From contig OX485803.1 of assembly GCA_950295325.1 (NCBI GenBank), positions 55,443,554-55,507,553 of the forward strand: 64,000 bases of DNA. The letters are read 5' to 3'. The DNA comes from Polytrichum commune (taxonomy: Eukaryota > Streptophyta > Polytrichopsida > Polytrichales > Polytrichaceae). Below the pieces are notes generated by a model. That model saw only the letters and a program-made list of their open reading frames with translations. It did no database searches and was not told the DNA's origin. A program made the position numbers and the translations under genes. Shown here in pieces: positions 42,461 to 54,479 of the stretch. Within the stretch, counting starts at the first letter, position 1. Every line of letters begins with the position of its first letter.

Positions 42461-43440
42461 TATTAATTGGAAACCTAAATGATGTGCATGGGTGAGTATG
42501 AAATAAAACCCCAGGCTACACACAAGAAGTACATTATGTACTAATGAAATGCTAGAATATGGATTCATGATTTTAAAGCTATTGTTTTTGGTTTAATGTG
42601 ATAAATGCCTACCCTACACATGTAGAGAATAGAAACTGTGAATGAAATAGGCTTTTGTTGCTTATAAAATCCATGTTCACTTTCCAATGAGAAAATCGTT
42701 GAAAGTTTTTTCATTCATAGCATGTAACTCAACAATTTGCATCAAACCGCTAGGGGTGGACTCTTCAGTGGACACTTGAATGACATGCATGGGTCATTAT
42801 GAAATTAAACCCCCTATGTATGAGAAGTTTACAAAAAACAAATGTATACGTACTAATGGCATGCTAAAAAATGGACTTGTGTATTTATACTAAGCTTTTC
42901 AATTTGATGTGATGAATGGCTCCCTTCATATATCAAGTATACATCATGAATTAAATAAGCCTTTATTACATATAAATTGCACTTTCGATTTCCACTGAGA
43001 AAGTCAGTGAATTTTTAATCTTTTAATTTCATTCATACCATGTAACTCAACGATTGTATCAAACAAACAAAGATACGAGCACAATAACTTAGCCACAATG
43101 TAGAGAGGAAAACTAAAGGAAGCCAATGGCTGCCTCAAGATCCTCTAGTTTGCTAAAACCTAGAACTTAAATGCAAACCCTAAGAAGAAGACACATGGTT
43201 GTAGTTGAGGACTACGACCGTATGAAAACAATGGATGAAACCAAAACTTGTATTGTCCTTTTTTTTTAATTAAACCTTAGGGGCCCCTTTTGTACATCTA
43301 CCTTTACTTCATAAAATTTAATAGCCTTTTTACATGTACACACTAGAGAAAAACAAAACCTCCACTGGTGTATACCATGTACATTAATGTCTCAAATAAT
43401 ATCCCTTCTTACACTGACGTGTGGTACGAAGGGTCTACCC
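42461..43440 (+). repeat. Dispersed repeat family R1, two tandem partial units
   Basis: Units near 42465-42730 and 42755-43090 share AATGATGTGCATGGGT-type starts, AATTAAACCCCC and GTGATGAATGGCTCC. The tail (43075-43440) has GAGCACAATAACTTAGCCAC and GGGGCCCCTTTTGTACATCT. Matching copies are at 52570-54120 and 56040-56570. No conserved ORF is apparent. Confidence 0.6.
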
Positions 43441-43966
43441 CCAGGCATCAACCAAATAAAGAGAAGAGCACAATAACTTAGCCACAACCCAAAGAGAAAC
43501 ACATGAAGGATAATTATGTCATGTGCGCACTTCTCAAACAACCATGACACTCGCTTTAAATTAAAGGATGTAATGTAGAATCAAGGCAATCACTGTAATG
43601 TTTATCATATTAAACGATGGTTGTATGTTCTCTTATTTTCCAAGTTCCTTGATTATCACATCACTTCTTGTGTGTGTGTGTGTTTTGTTTTCCCTTGCAC
43701 TTATCATCGTAATCTTAATGTAACGTGTATCTATTTATTAGTTACCTTTGCTATCTTCAATTCCAACTAGACTCTATTATTTGTAGCACTAGAGGACTCC
43801 ACCCTAGGAGATCTAATGGTTCTAAAAGGTAAAGGGGAGTCACCCACTAGGCATGACTATGGTGTTACACAATGTTCTCACCTCGTAAGTAATGACCGTT
43901 AGTTAAGAGCACTCAAATCAACCCTAAAGGCATGGAGGGAGAGTTAGGTTAGTATATGCTCGAGGA
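43441..43966. other. Intergenic spacer
   Basis: Contains a (TG)n run at about 43670-43682. No gene seen. Confidence 0.4.
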
Positions 43967-44188
43967 CTACATTGTTTTGTCTAATTAGTGTTGGTTACCA
44001 TTTGGAGTCACACATTACTATTAAATTTTACTAGGAGTGGTGTTTCTAACTCAAATAATATAAATAGTTAGTATGCACACCAAAGAATATGATATAACTT
44101 ACTTGGTAAAAATGATGATGTCGGTGAAAAGTTATAGCAACACGCAACTCCGAATGGTAACCCACACTAATTAGACAAAATAGTATAG
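43967..44188. mobile_element. Small MITE (family F, copy 2)
   Basis: Left end CTACATTGTTTTGTCTAATT pairs with right end AATTAGACAAAATAGTATAG. Pairing extends inward (GGTTACCATTTGGAG with CTCCGAATGGTAACC). 222 bp, non-coding. Confidence 0.7.
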
Positions 44189-44879
44189 TTGAGGGAAGCT
44201 TCAACTCTTAGTTCCTACAAGCATATAAGGCTCAAGGTTGGTTGGATCGTGCCTCTTAGTTCCTCTTTATTTTTGTGAGACATTACACTTGAAACTTGGT
44301 GAAGCAACAAGCTTACTTGAACACAATGTATACGAGGACAAGAGAACACCCAAGGAAATGTGTGATGTACGAAGGAAGGGAGAGTGACAAGGAGGAAGTC
44401 ACAAGAAATGAGGACTAAGGGGCGGTTTACACTATGGACCATGAAGTTGGACCAGGGCTCTGCAAGGCAGCTGATTGGCTGTTGAAGTTCGCCCGGGACA
44501 ACTTCGGTTTACACTAAGGAAAAAATGGCAGAGGGACCATGAAGGTCGAGGTCCCCAAAATATAATTTTTAAGGCCTAATAAATGCACTGATATGGTCCA
44601 ACGGGTTTTGCGTTGAGAGAGGCAAGAGAGGTGGTCTGTTAGGAAAAGGCAAGGGCCCATGTCAAAGAAATACCATTTCAATAAATTTTTAATGAATTTA
44701 CCTTTTAAGAGCCTTAATTATACCATAACCCATGAGACATACCAGCACTACCTTGCCCTACCCCTTAAACCGGCTCACACGTGTTTCACCAAACAACGCG
44801 GGACATCTAGAACTCAAGAATTCAAGTGCAGATTTGTTTTTTTGGTTTACCAAATGTAATGTTTGGAATTTTGGGGCTT

Positions 44880-44930
44880 GTAATATACCGTTGGAAAGGT
44901 CTTGAAAATACCTTTCCAATGGTATATTAC
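44880..44930. repeat. Hairpin in dimer copy 1
   Basis: 21-bp arms (GTAATATACCGTTGGAAAGG and its complement) around a 9-base loop, with one wobble position. Confidence 0.85.
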
Positions 44931-46004
44931 ACACCCCAATATTATTACAAAATGCAGTTGCAAAATAAAAAAGAAAAATCTGTAGTGGTTTAGTGATTGT
45001 AGATCAGGGTAGTCAAAAGAAGTGCAATGGGAAATCTTCTAACATTAATTATCAAAGAATTGAAAATTAGTGTTGAGCAAGGTAGGGTGGTAACAACATT
45101 AAATATAATCAAACACTAAATATCCTATTTAGTGTAGTGACAACACAAGGTACATGTCACATGTAAATTACATTGAGCATGTACAAATTAAATTGCTCAT
45201 TTTATTTTATTTAAAACAAATTGTTGTGAGAAGATTTGCAAGCCACATCTTTTACACATTTAACAAGTGATGACAAGTGAAGCCCAAGAGAAGACAAGGA
45301 ATGATCAAACTTCATTTTTTTTCAAAATTGCCCTTTTTGGGCATGTATTAAAAAAATCAGCACCTTCACTTTTTGGTGCATGGTCATTCTTCATGGTCCA
45401 CATTCAGTTTACACCTAGTGAAGGGCCCATGAACCGTGAAAACTAATATTTTAGTAACTCGGACCATGGAAGTCGGACCATGGAAGTCGTCCCACACAAA
45501 ATAGGCCTCTTACGTGGGACGACTACATGGTCCATAGTGTAAACCAGGGCTTTACACTATGGACCATGAAGTTGCACCAGGGCTCTGCAAGGCAGCTGAT
45601 TGGCTGTTGAAGTTCTCCTGGGACAACTTCGGTTTACACTAAGGAAAAAATGGCAAAGGGACCATGAAGGTCGAGGTCCCCAAAATATAATTTTTAAGGC
45701 CTAATAAATGCACTGATATGGTCCAACGGGTTTTGCGTTGAGAGAGGCAAGAGAGGTGGTCTGTTAGGAAAAGGCAAGGGCCCATGTCAAAGAAATACCA
45801 TTTCAATAAATTTTTAATGAATTTACCTTTTAAGAGCCTTAATTATACCATAGCCCATGAGACATACCAACACTACCTTGCCCTACCCCTTAAACCGGCT
45901 CACACGTGTTTCACCAAACAACGCGGGACATCTAGAACTCAAGAATTCAAGTGCAGATTTGTTTTTTTGGTCTAACAAATGTAATGTTTGGAATTTTGGG
46001 GCTT

Positions 46005-46055
46005 GTAACATACCGTTGGAAAGGTCTTGGAAATACCTTTCCAACGGTATATTAC
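46005..46055. repeat. Hairpin in dimer copy 2
   Basis: Equivalent of 44880-44930, again 21-bp arms with one mismatch, at a different position. Confidence 0.85.
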
Positions 46056-46666
46056 ACACCTCAATATGCTTACAAAATGCAGTTGCAAAACAAAAAAGAA
46101 AAATCTGTAGTGGTTTAGTGATTGTAGATCAGGGTAGTCAAAAGAAGTGCAATGGGAAATCTTCTAACATTAATTATCAAAGAATTGAAAATTAGTGTTG
46201 AGCAAGGTAGGGTGGTAACAACATTAAATATATTCAAACACTAAATATCCTATTTAGTGTAGTGACAACACAAGGTACATGTCACATGTAAATTACATTG
46301 AGCATGTACAAATTAAATTGCTCATTTTATTTTATTTAAAAAAATTGTTGTGAGAAGATTTGCAAGCCACATCTTCGACACATTTAACAAGAAGTGAAGA
46401 CAAGAGAAGCCCAAGAGAAGACAAGGAATGATCAAACTTCATTTTTTTTCAAAATTGCCCTTTTTGGGCATGTATTAAAAAAATCCGCACCTTCCCTTTT
46501 TGGTGTGTGGTCATTCCTCTTGGTCCACATTCAGTTTACACCTAGTGAAGGGCCCATGAACCATGAAAACTAATATTTTAGTAACTCGGACCATGGAAGT
46601 CGTCCCACACAAAATAGGCCTCTTACGTGGGACGACTTCATGGTCCATAGTGTAAACCGCCCTTAA

Positions 46667-47099
46667 GATGAAGGAAGGTAGGTCAATAGGACTCCCAGCT
46701 TTACCTTTAAGGTAGACAATCCTTATATGGTTCCGTTTCTTATTTAGACACCTGCACTTTGAGTTCTTATGTGGTTTTGTGTGGCTCCAAGAATAAATAC
46801 CAAAAAGACATGTGCTTAAAGAAAACATTAGGTTGCATACTCAATGTATAATAACCTTTGTAGACTTGATAGTCAACATATTTAGGAGGACCTATGTGAC
46901 TATTTAATGAGCATCAGTGTCTTCACTTTAATAATGAATAACGATATTCATATGAGCTCCAAAAGATAATGAGGGTAAGTGGCTATAGCCTTCATTTGGA
47001 TTTGTTAACCACCTCATACTAGGTAGTGTAGACAAACCCATTTTCAATCCCCCCCCCCCCCCCAATCTTAATACATAGAGTTTCCTAAAGCCATGAAGT
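46667..47099. other. Intergenic spacer with a C16 run
   Basis: No gene. Poly-C at about 47048-47063. Confidence 0.4.
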
Positions 47100-47129
47100 C
47101 ACCATTTTCTAAAGTGGTGGAAAAGGCCG

Positions 47130-47640
47130 CAAAGAATCACACATGTATGTACACCATCCCAGCCTCCAAGCAGCCAGGTAGGAGAGACGAGCACCGAGAA
47201 GAGCAGATAACGAGGGCCGCGAGGGAAGAGCACTGAGAAGAGCAGAGGACGAGGGCCGCGAGGGAAGAGCACCGAGGAGCAGGCGGCCATCAGAGCAGCA
47301 AGGCATCAGCAGCGAAGGAGGAGCCGGGTATCGGAGGAGAAGGAGAATGGCAGCGAAGGGAACGGGTATCATGGACAGCTCGAGCGAGGAAAGGGGGACA
47401 GATGGCAGCCCAGGGTCGAAGACCGGTGAATGGCCGAGGACCGGCTTACCCGGTTATATAGGGAGCATGGGAGCGCACCAAGGCGGCCCGGGAACGCGGG
47501 GAGCGCACGGGAACGCACCGAGACGGCTCGGGAACGAAGGGAGCGCACCGGGAACGCACCGAGAGCCGGGAGGAGTGAACGACACCGGGAACGTCGCCAT
47601 CAAGCCGGGAACGGACAAGCAACTAAGTAGGGTAGGATAG
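47130..47640. repeat. GC-rich block with short tandem repeats
   Basis: Base composition shifts sharply to GC. Two copies of a roughly 45-bp unit (GAAGAGCACYGAGAAGAGC to GACGAGGGCCGCGAGG) lie at about 47195-47275. Repeats of GGGAGCGCAC and CGGGAACGCACCGAGA lie at 47465-47570. Frames are open on both strands because of the GC content and repeats (for example 47347-47640), so I do not call a gene. It may be the start of a retroelement LTR or a captured sequence. Confidence 0.55.
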
Positions 47641-47998
47641 TTAGTTGCTAGTGAACACCTAAGCAAGGGTAGATGAAGGACATACCTAAAAGGGATGAAA
47701 GTCCTTTTTAGATGAACATAAACTATTCCCTTTAAATGAATAGTTGCATTCCGGATGAAGGAGATCCATGGATGGTAACCGTACCGAGAGGCACATCTAG
47801 GTTAAGCCAAGAAATCCAACGAATGAACTTCACAAGTACATTTTACATTCGGACATTATAACTGCTGTAAATAGATCCGGGCAGCCTAAAATTAGACTGT
47901 AACCGGATACAGGGATAAAATTAGCCTGAAATGAACATGTGGCATTAGGGGAAGTTAGGACTAACCGCCACATCTAATTAAAGATAGATTTTGAACAC

Positions 47999-48006
47999 TA
48001 TATAAG
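47999..48006 (+). promoter_or_regulatory. TATA-like box upstream of the hairpin array
   Basis: TATATAAG lies about 95 bp before the tandem array, in a context (CTC-rich leader, then repeats) that resembles an LTR promoter. No start site is proven. Confidence 0.3.
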
Positions 48007-48100
48007 AGGCCAAACTTAAGGCACCTAATACACTTCATTTGAACACGCAAACTCTACATGAGTGTCGGAGCCTCTAGCACTCTCTCAAGCTAGTACATTT

Positions 48101-48416
48101 AGCCGAGGTTTTCGTGCCCTAACTCGGAGGGCAATCGAGCTAGCATCGCAATTAGCCGAGGCATTCGAGCCCTAACTCGGAGGGCATTGGAATATTAATG
48201 CGAGTAGCCGAGGCATTCGAGCCCTAACTCGGAGGGCATTGGAATATTAATGCGAGTAGCCGAGGCATACTTAAGCCCTAACTCGGAGGGCATTGGAGAC
48301 AATCATGCACGAAGATAGCTAGCCGAGGCAAATACATACCCTAACTCGGAGGGCATTCTAAAGTGTTAAAATATTTAGCCGAGGTTCTCAAATCCTAACT
48401 CGGAGGATATTAGCAC
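48101..48416 (+). repeat. Six-unit tandem array, about 52-63 bp period, hairpin-forming
   Basis: Units start with AGCCGAGG at 48101, 48154, 48206, 48258, 48321 and 48377. Each has a conserved core of CCGAGG, a variable stretch, then CCCTAACTCGGAGGGC, so CCGAG pairs with CTCGG and GCCCT with AGGGC. The inter-core parts vary in length and sequence. Confidence 0.9.
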
Positions 48417-50380
48417 ATGTTACTACACTAAGGCAAATTGGTCAAAGCTTCGGATTAAGTTTGCTCCGGTAACTAAGACCTTTGACGAAGGAGAATTTCG
48501 AGCCGAAGGACCCGAAGGGAAATAATTACAGAGAGGAGGAAATCTCATTCGGCGGTACACTCGAGTTAATCCCCGACCTCAAGCCGGCCAAGTAAGATAA
48601 ATTATTACAGTAAAAGCACAAGTCACTCATATTTGAGGAAGGTAAGTTGTGGGCTTACCGGCTTACCATCACGTCATACCGGGTATGACTAGATACTAAA
48701 TTATTACGCGGTGCCAAATCCAATTCAAAGGGAATTAGCCTAAGGGGATTTCAAAGCATCTAAGGGGAACACTTGGGGAAATTTAGGCCATGAGTTTAAT
48801 ACCTCATAAATGAGGGTGATAGTAATCAAACATCTTTAAGTGGAAATCGGTTTACCATATACATTAGAATCAACAAGGATTCTAATCCCTCAAATATTCT
48901 CAAGTGAATTTGGAATGTTGAAGGACCAAGGATACCATCAGAACAATATAATCAAGGTTAAAGAGGCAAGATGATTCTCAAGATTTTCATAATGTTAAAG
49001 AATATGTTTTGAACTAGAAACTCTTTATGAAGACATTCTCGGAATATTCTTAGAAAGTAATGAAGATTAGATGCATTCGAACCATGAAAGATATTGTTTG
49101 CAACATTTAGAGTTTCCCTTGAAACACTTAACCTCGACATTAGGCTTTCGGGGAACATAATCTCGAAAACCTAAGGCACTTTCTCCTTGGAGATTTATAA
49201 AAAAGGGATCTTCAAATACAACATTCCGGAATTGAAGAAATAAGATTATCTTGCGAGATCTTTCAAACCATGAAAGATGCAAGAGCGAATAGATGATTAA
49301 GAACTAAGGAAAGTAGTTTCTTAGAGAGCACTTTAATATTAGATTTCGGGGAACATAAACTTGTAACCTCAGGTCAACGATTCCAAGAGGATTTCAAAAG
49401 CGATAAATTAAAGATCACAAGAATTAGTCAACAAAGAGTTAACGGACACCTTCACAAGTTTTGGAAACTAAGAGAATCTAATTTTGGTGGGAGTAACTTC
49501 CATGTAAACCGGTCAGCAGCGGGTTACACCGTCTAAGTTTGCTGAGGGTTTGAAGGTGACCTCGACAATGTAGCCTTCACACATGTTGCCTACACATCTG
49601 GCGTGATGGAAAAATTAAGTTAAGAGGGCACGGAGTTGGGTTCCTTTAACATAGCATTGATTGTACTCAAGTTTTCGTCTCCTAAGTATCAAAATGACAT
49701 TGACTAATACTATGAACATGGGTCGGGAAAGGATTTTACCTCTGAAAATTTAAGGCAATTCCAAAACTTGGAAATAATATAATATTTTTTCATTAAATGT
49801 TGTGATATCAATTTCTAAACTTGTGAAAAATCACTCCAGTATCACACTTATAATTAACTTATGCGAAATTGCTTACGGTAACAGAAATGGGTCTCTCTAC
49901 CTTAATCCCGTGCTTCATATCCGAGGAGAAGTGGGCTAGATGGAAAATAGTAACCATTTAAGACCCTCCTAAGACCTTGTCTTCAACGGACTCCACTCAT
50001 TAAGGGAGTACACTCCATGGCAATGCATGATGCACACCGGAGCTATTGCTAGAGTACCGTATACATGGTCTCCCAATACATTCAATATGAAATCGAATTC
50101 AATGCCTATAATGCCATGACCTAAATATAGTTCTATATATTGGGAAATAATGGAGTTGTTCCCTCCCTCGTGCTCCACTATATCTAGTCTTTTAAGCTAG
50201 TAGCTCTTGGAGAGGTTGCATTAAAGATAGGTCAAGGATAAGGTGCCTACTAGACTCCCACACGATTCACTTTGTGCTCCCTTGGATAGATAGATAGATA
50301 GATAGGCTGTTCATCCCACGTTTAGATACTTACTATTTGAAATAATGTAATGTTCTTAACAAAAAAAAAGTTAAGATATG
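48417..50380. other. Unassigned sequence, possibly retroelement-derived
   Basis: A diverged direct repeat of about 190-200 bp is visible: CCATGAAAGATAT at 49082 and CCATGAAAGATGC at 49266; CTTTCGGGGAACATAATC at 49144 and a like motif at 49345. (GATA)n at 50284-50303. No gene is supported. Confidence 0.4.
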
Positions 50381-50870
50381 CACCCTAAACTCCGTAATAT
50401 CAACCTTCATAATGTCACACACTCTCTAATATTCCAAAACCTTAGGAAACGGATGTTCATAATTAAAATCTCACTCCTTATTGTCACATTTCTCTCCCTT
50501 ATATCATGAAATTTGTCATTAATACAAACCACGCAAGAAGTCCACCCACACCCTCGCATTGCACCATGTGTCAATGTGTGGAGTGTCACCTTCTTATTCT
50601 TATTCTTCTTATGCCACTTGTTGAATGTTGGTGCATGCGTCCGTCACATCGCCTGTGAAGGCCAAGTGGAGTGGACCACACTAGCGGAGGTGATGGAAGA
50701 ATGATTTCAATTTGTCATCACATCTCCTTTGTGTTATTCCACAATGTCACATGCTACACTAATTCTATAGTATCATGCATCCATGTTAACACTACAAAAC
50801 TCCATAATATCACGTGCACTTTGGTTGCCAAAGGTGTGATACTACGGATTTTAAAGTGCACTTCAAAGTT
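50381..50870. repeat. Foldback-type MITE candidate
   Basis: ACTCCGTAATATCA (50390) and ACTCCATAATATCAC (50800) are direct relatives, and GTGATACTACGGA (50840) is their inverse. The last two form a short hairpin at about 50799-50857. Boundaries are uncertain. Confidence 0.35.
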
Positions 50871-51947
50871 TATCACATATGTCATTATATCATTTGAGAC
50901 AATCCTAAATAAAAACAATTTTATTTGGTATAAACTTCTTTATTAGGCATAATATCTAGTGATGCCTAATTCCAACTACGTTGATTATTCCAATTAGTGC
51001 GTGTTACTCTTGGAGAGACACACAATATTAATGAGAATGTAATATTTTGCTAAGTAAGGGGGACCATTCACGATTGGGGTGCCAAGAATGAGTGTCTAAC
51101 AGAAAAACGACTAAAGTAGATAATTTTATATAGTTGGTGTGCTTAGATTTGTCTTGTGGAGTATATTTTGGATCATACCTACATTTAATATTTCATAATC
51201 AATATAATGACACAATTAATCTACAAGGATTAGGGTTATCTAACATCTTGTTTTGATTCCTTAATTGTTATCTATGGTTGTTGTGAGAGTTGTAGGATTA
51301 AGGAATGAAAAGGGAATGGAAAGGACAAAAAAATAATTTTGAAATGATCCCAATTTTCTTCCTCACACTTATCATTCAATTGTGTACTAGTAAAACTAAA
51401 GATGTATTACATACCAATTGTATAGCTTTACGTATAAAACCAAACATGGGCCACATTACACAATAACATGGCTACAAGAAAAAGGAGTGTTTAGATATAG
51501 AAATGAACATAATAAAATATATGTATGGACACATGACACTTACACCAAGGTACTGGGATGGAAAACATGAAATAATTTACCTTTGATGTACACTTCAATA
51601 ATGAAATTGCTATTGGTGTGGCCCAAACAAGTCCTATGACCTTTGTACAAGTCCTATGACCTATCTATTCATTTCATAAAGGACTTATCTATTATTGGTT
51701 ATTATTTAATAACAAATAATATCTTTCTTGATAAATCCTATGACTTATCTACTAATTTATTTTAAATGTATGAATCAAATAATAATAAAACGTCGAGATC
51801 CAATGCAACATAGTCCTTGTTTCCTTTGTCCCAAAAGTAGTACCCCAACCATGAATGGACCCTAAAGTCATTCATGTTCTACAATGTCCAAACAGTCTAT
51901 TAAACTTTTGTGAGTAAAAGATTGAACTCCAAAGTAAGATGTTATGC
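50871..51947. other. AT-rich intergenic sequence
   Basis: No gene or clear repeat. CAAGTCCTATGACCT occurs twice at about 51628-51665. Confidence 0.4.
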
Positions 51948-52285
51948 ATGCGTAACTCCGAATAGTAACACACACTAATTAGGATAATTAGTGTAGTGAG
52001 TGGTAAAAAAAATACAATAAACAATGATGTAACTTAAGAATATCTAAAACCAACATCATGTACCATTATCATGCATTTGGACTTCAAATGTATGACAATG
52101 TTACATAGTGTGATTTTAGGTTTGTGGTAATTCTCGATATCCCTAAATTTAAGTTTGAAAACAAAACTTCTTTGCATGCATGTGACTACCGGCATCAATC
52201 TAAATCTTTCCATACACTACACTATTTAGGGTAGTTTGTGTCACTTACTATTTGAAGTTACGTAGTGCTATAACTTTTTGCTCAT
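51948..52285. mobile_element. Two inward-facing family F MITE ends
   Basis: CGTAACTCCGAATAGTAACA at about 51951 is inverted relative to the AGTTACGTAGTG region at about 52256. Both carry the GTGTAGTG or CACTACAC terminus pointing inward, unlike the outward order of the copy at 43967. They may be two truncated copies rather than one element. Confidence 0.4.
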
Positions 52286-52569
52286 AATGTAACTTTTTAC
52301 CAAGTAAAGTCACTAATGTTGCAAACTGTCCTTATAGCCTATTCAACCTTTGTTGATAACAAATGAAATCTATAATGAGAAGTCAAAGCCTTGCATAATA
52401 TCAAATTGTAAGTGATACTAAATACCATAAACAATGTATTGAATGAAGTATTGAAAGAAAACTCAAAAGGTGATTCCCAACAATCCATGGCATTAAGAAT
52501 ATTCACAAAATGTTGAAGGATAGGCATGTCATACCATAGAGTTTTGCCATGTAATATGTGCTATTATGA

Positions 52570-52950
52570 AGTGGATATTTATCCCAGGGTGGACCCCTCA
52601 TTGGAAACATAAATGACGTGTGTGGTTCAGTACGAATTTAAACCCCCTTATACAAGATATGTATAAAGGAAAACAAATGTATATGGACTACATTAGTCTA
52701 GAAAACATACTCATGTAGTTATACTCAACTTTGCAATGTAATGTGATAATTGTCTCCACTAAATATGGAAACATAAAATCAAACATACTTAGACAAGAGC
52801 ACAATAACTTAGAAATTGGAGAGCAAAACTCAAAAGAGCCAATGAGCGATTCAAGATCCTCCAATTTGTAAAGATCTAGAACCCACATGCAAACTCTAAC
52901 AAAATAAAATAAAATGGATAGGGATAATCATTGGGGATCATTAGCAAATG
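52570..52950 (+). repeat. Family R1 copy, 5' portion
   Basis: GGAAACATAAATGACGTG, TTTAAACCCCCTTATAC and GAGCACAATAACTTAG follow the order of the copy at 42.7-43.1 kb. The copy is interrupted by the hAT-type MITE at 52964. Confidence 0.6.
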
Positions 52951-52963
52951 TCAATAATGGATT

Positions 52964-53460
52964 CACGGGTAGATCACTTAGTGCATTTAAAAAACGACAT
53001 GCGGCATAATATAGAGAGGATTAAAATCATTTGAAATAAAAATTATAAAGGAATTCCAAATAATGAAGGGGCCATTAAATGTAGACAATCCCATTATAAG
53101 TAAGTTAGATGAACATAAAACGTGGGCCATTATTTTTTGTAAAATTAATATAGGGGCTGAAGATAAGGATCCTAGAAGGTATGTTTAGTATGGTATGTAA
53201 ATGGGTTTAGGACTCACGGGGATGGGTGATAATTGGGATTTCCGTCTGTCCAAAATTACTTAAAAGGAATATAGAGTACAAAAAATTGCAGTGACTTGGA
53301 CAATATAAGTAATGGAAGGGTGCAAACAAATGGGCCATTTTTGAAATTTAAGTAATTATAGGGAGGCTTTAATTCAACCCTTGAAGGTAAATAGCCCCAA
53401 AACAAAAAAACCCCTAGCCGCACGTGGTGCACAAAAATACCTTAGAGTGATCTACCCGTG
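52964..53460. mobile_element. hAT-type MITE, 497 bp, 8-bp target duplication
   Basis: TIRs CACGGGTAGATCACT and its complement (AGTGATCTACCCGTG) bound it. Flanks are AATGGATT (52956-52963) and AATGAATT (53461-53468), an 8-bp duplication with one mismatch, as expected for hAT. No transposase. A single terminus of the same kind is at 58435. Confidence 0.75.
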
Positions 53461-53468
53461 AATGAATT

Positions 53469-54120
53469 AAAACATTAATTGGATGAAACTAATACATTTA
53501 TTTTATTTTATTAAAAATATCATCTAAACCTAAGGCCCTTTTGTACATTTATCTTTAGTTCTGAATTCTTATAAGCTTTCAACATATTATTTGTGAAAAC
53601 ATCACATTCACATGTGACATTTTTTTGGTTTTGAAGGCTGACTCAAATTCTAGTCTTGTGGAGTGCACTTCAACTTTGGAAAAACTTCATGTTGAAATTA
53701 ATTATGTATGGGCACCTACGGTACAAGTTCATAGAGTAAAAAAGAAGTTTCTTTATATCATGAATGTTATGTTTGATTGCTATCAAGAGTGTTCAAAGTG
53801 ACAATAAGGAACAGAACATTCATGATATAAAATGACTTCTTCCATCCTTATTACTTGCACACGCTACTAGCATTTTAAAATACATCCAAATGTAGTTGGC
53901 ACAAACTACCTCCAACGACCAATTCAAGTCAATCTTTCTTGTATTTGAGAAAACGGCATTTGTGACATTTTTGCTTGCCATGTGACATTTTCACAAACAC
54001 AATTTTTCCTTAAATGTATACACCAAAGAAAATTTACCCCTCCCTTATGTATATTATGTGCACTAATGCCTCCAATAATACCCCTATCTACATTAGTTTG
54101 CACATGGTATGAAAAGTCCG
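53469..54120 (+). repeat. Family R1 copy, 3' portion
   Basis: CCCTTTTGTACATTTATC at 53543 and ATGTATACACCAAAGAAAAT with ATTATGTGCACTAATGCC at about 54015-54068 match the tails at 43285-43400 and 56450-56550. About 400 bp of unrelated sequence (53600-53990) separates the two parts. Confidence 0.55.
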
Positions 54121-54479
54121 CTCCATGTGCTCAATATGTAGATTATAATTGTCTATTTTGGCTTACATATTAGCTACCAATCCATCACTAAAAAATGCAT
54201 TGTCTCCTTGAGGTTGGTCACTAACAGATGCATATCTACTAGCTAAAATTGAAAGGAACTTGTCACACATATTAGAACCATCGGAGACAATCCGTGGCAT
54301 GGATTGTGCATCCTTGTTTTTATGACAACCAAGCATTTGCTCATATGAACGTCAACTTTTCCATTAATGAGCACTTGATCATCATGAACATCAATGCTTT
54401 TGTGCACGATGATGCAGAGTTGTCCTGATTTTGAAAGACCCCATCATGTAGAGTTGATGAACTCAATTGATGAGCATTT

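Larger units (their letters stand above)
44419..46663. mobile_element. Head-to-tail dimer of a non-autonomous PIF/Harbinger element
   Basis: Outer TIRs are GGGGCGGTTTACACTATGG at the left and its near complement at the right (CCATAGTGTAAACCGCCCT), with TAA duplications at 44416-44418 and 46664-46666. The interior holds two direct copies of about 1.1 kb (44419-45550 and 45551-46663), over 90% alike by eye, joined by a fused TIR junction at 45530-45562 that lacks the TAA and part of both ends. Neither copy encodes recognisable transposase; the open frames at 44659 and 45784 are alike but carry no domain. Confidence 0.88.

Noticed and set aside
47347-47640. 97-codon ORF (G/P/T-rich) in the GC-rich block
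   Set aside because: Several overlapping frames are open on both strands because of GC content and tandem repeats; no domain.
48101-48416. CRISPR-like spacing of repeated units
   Set aside because: The repeats are imperfect, the intervening parts are related to each other in several units, and the context is plant nuclear DNA with no cas genes.
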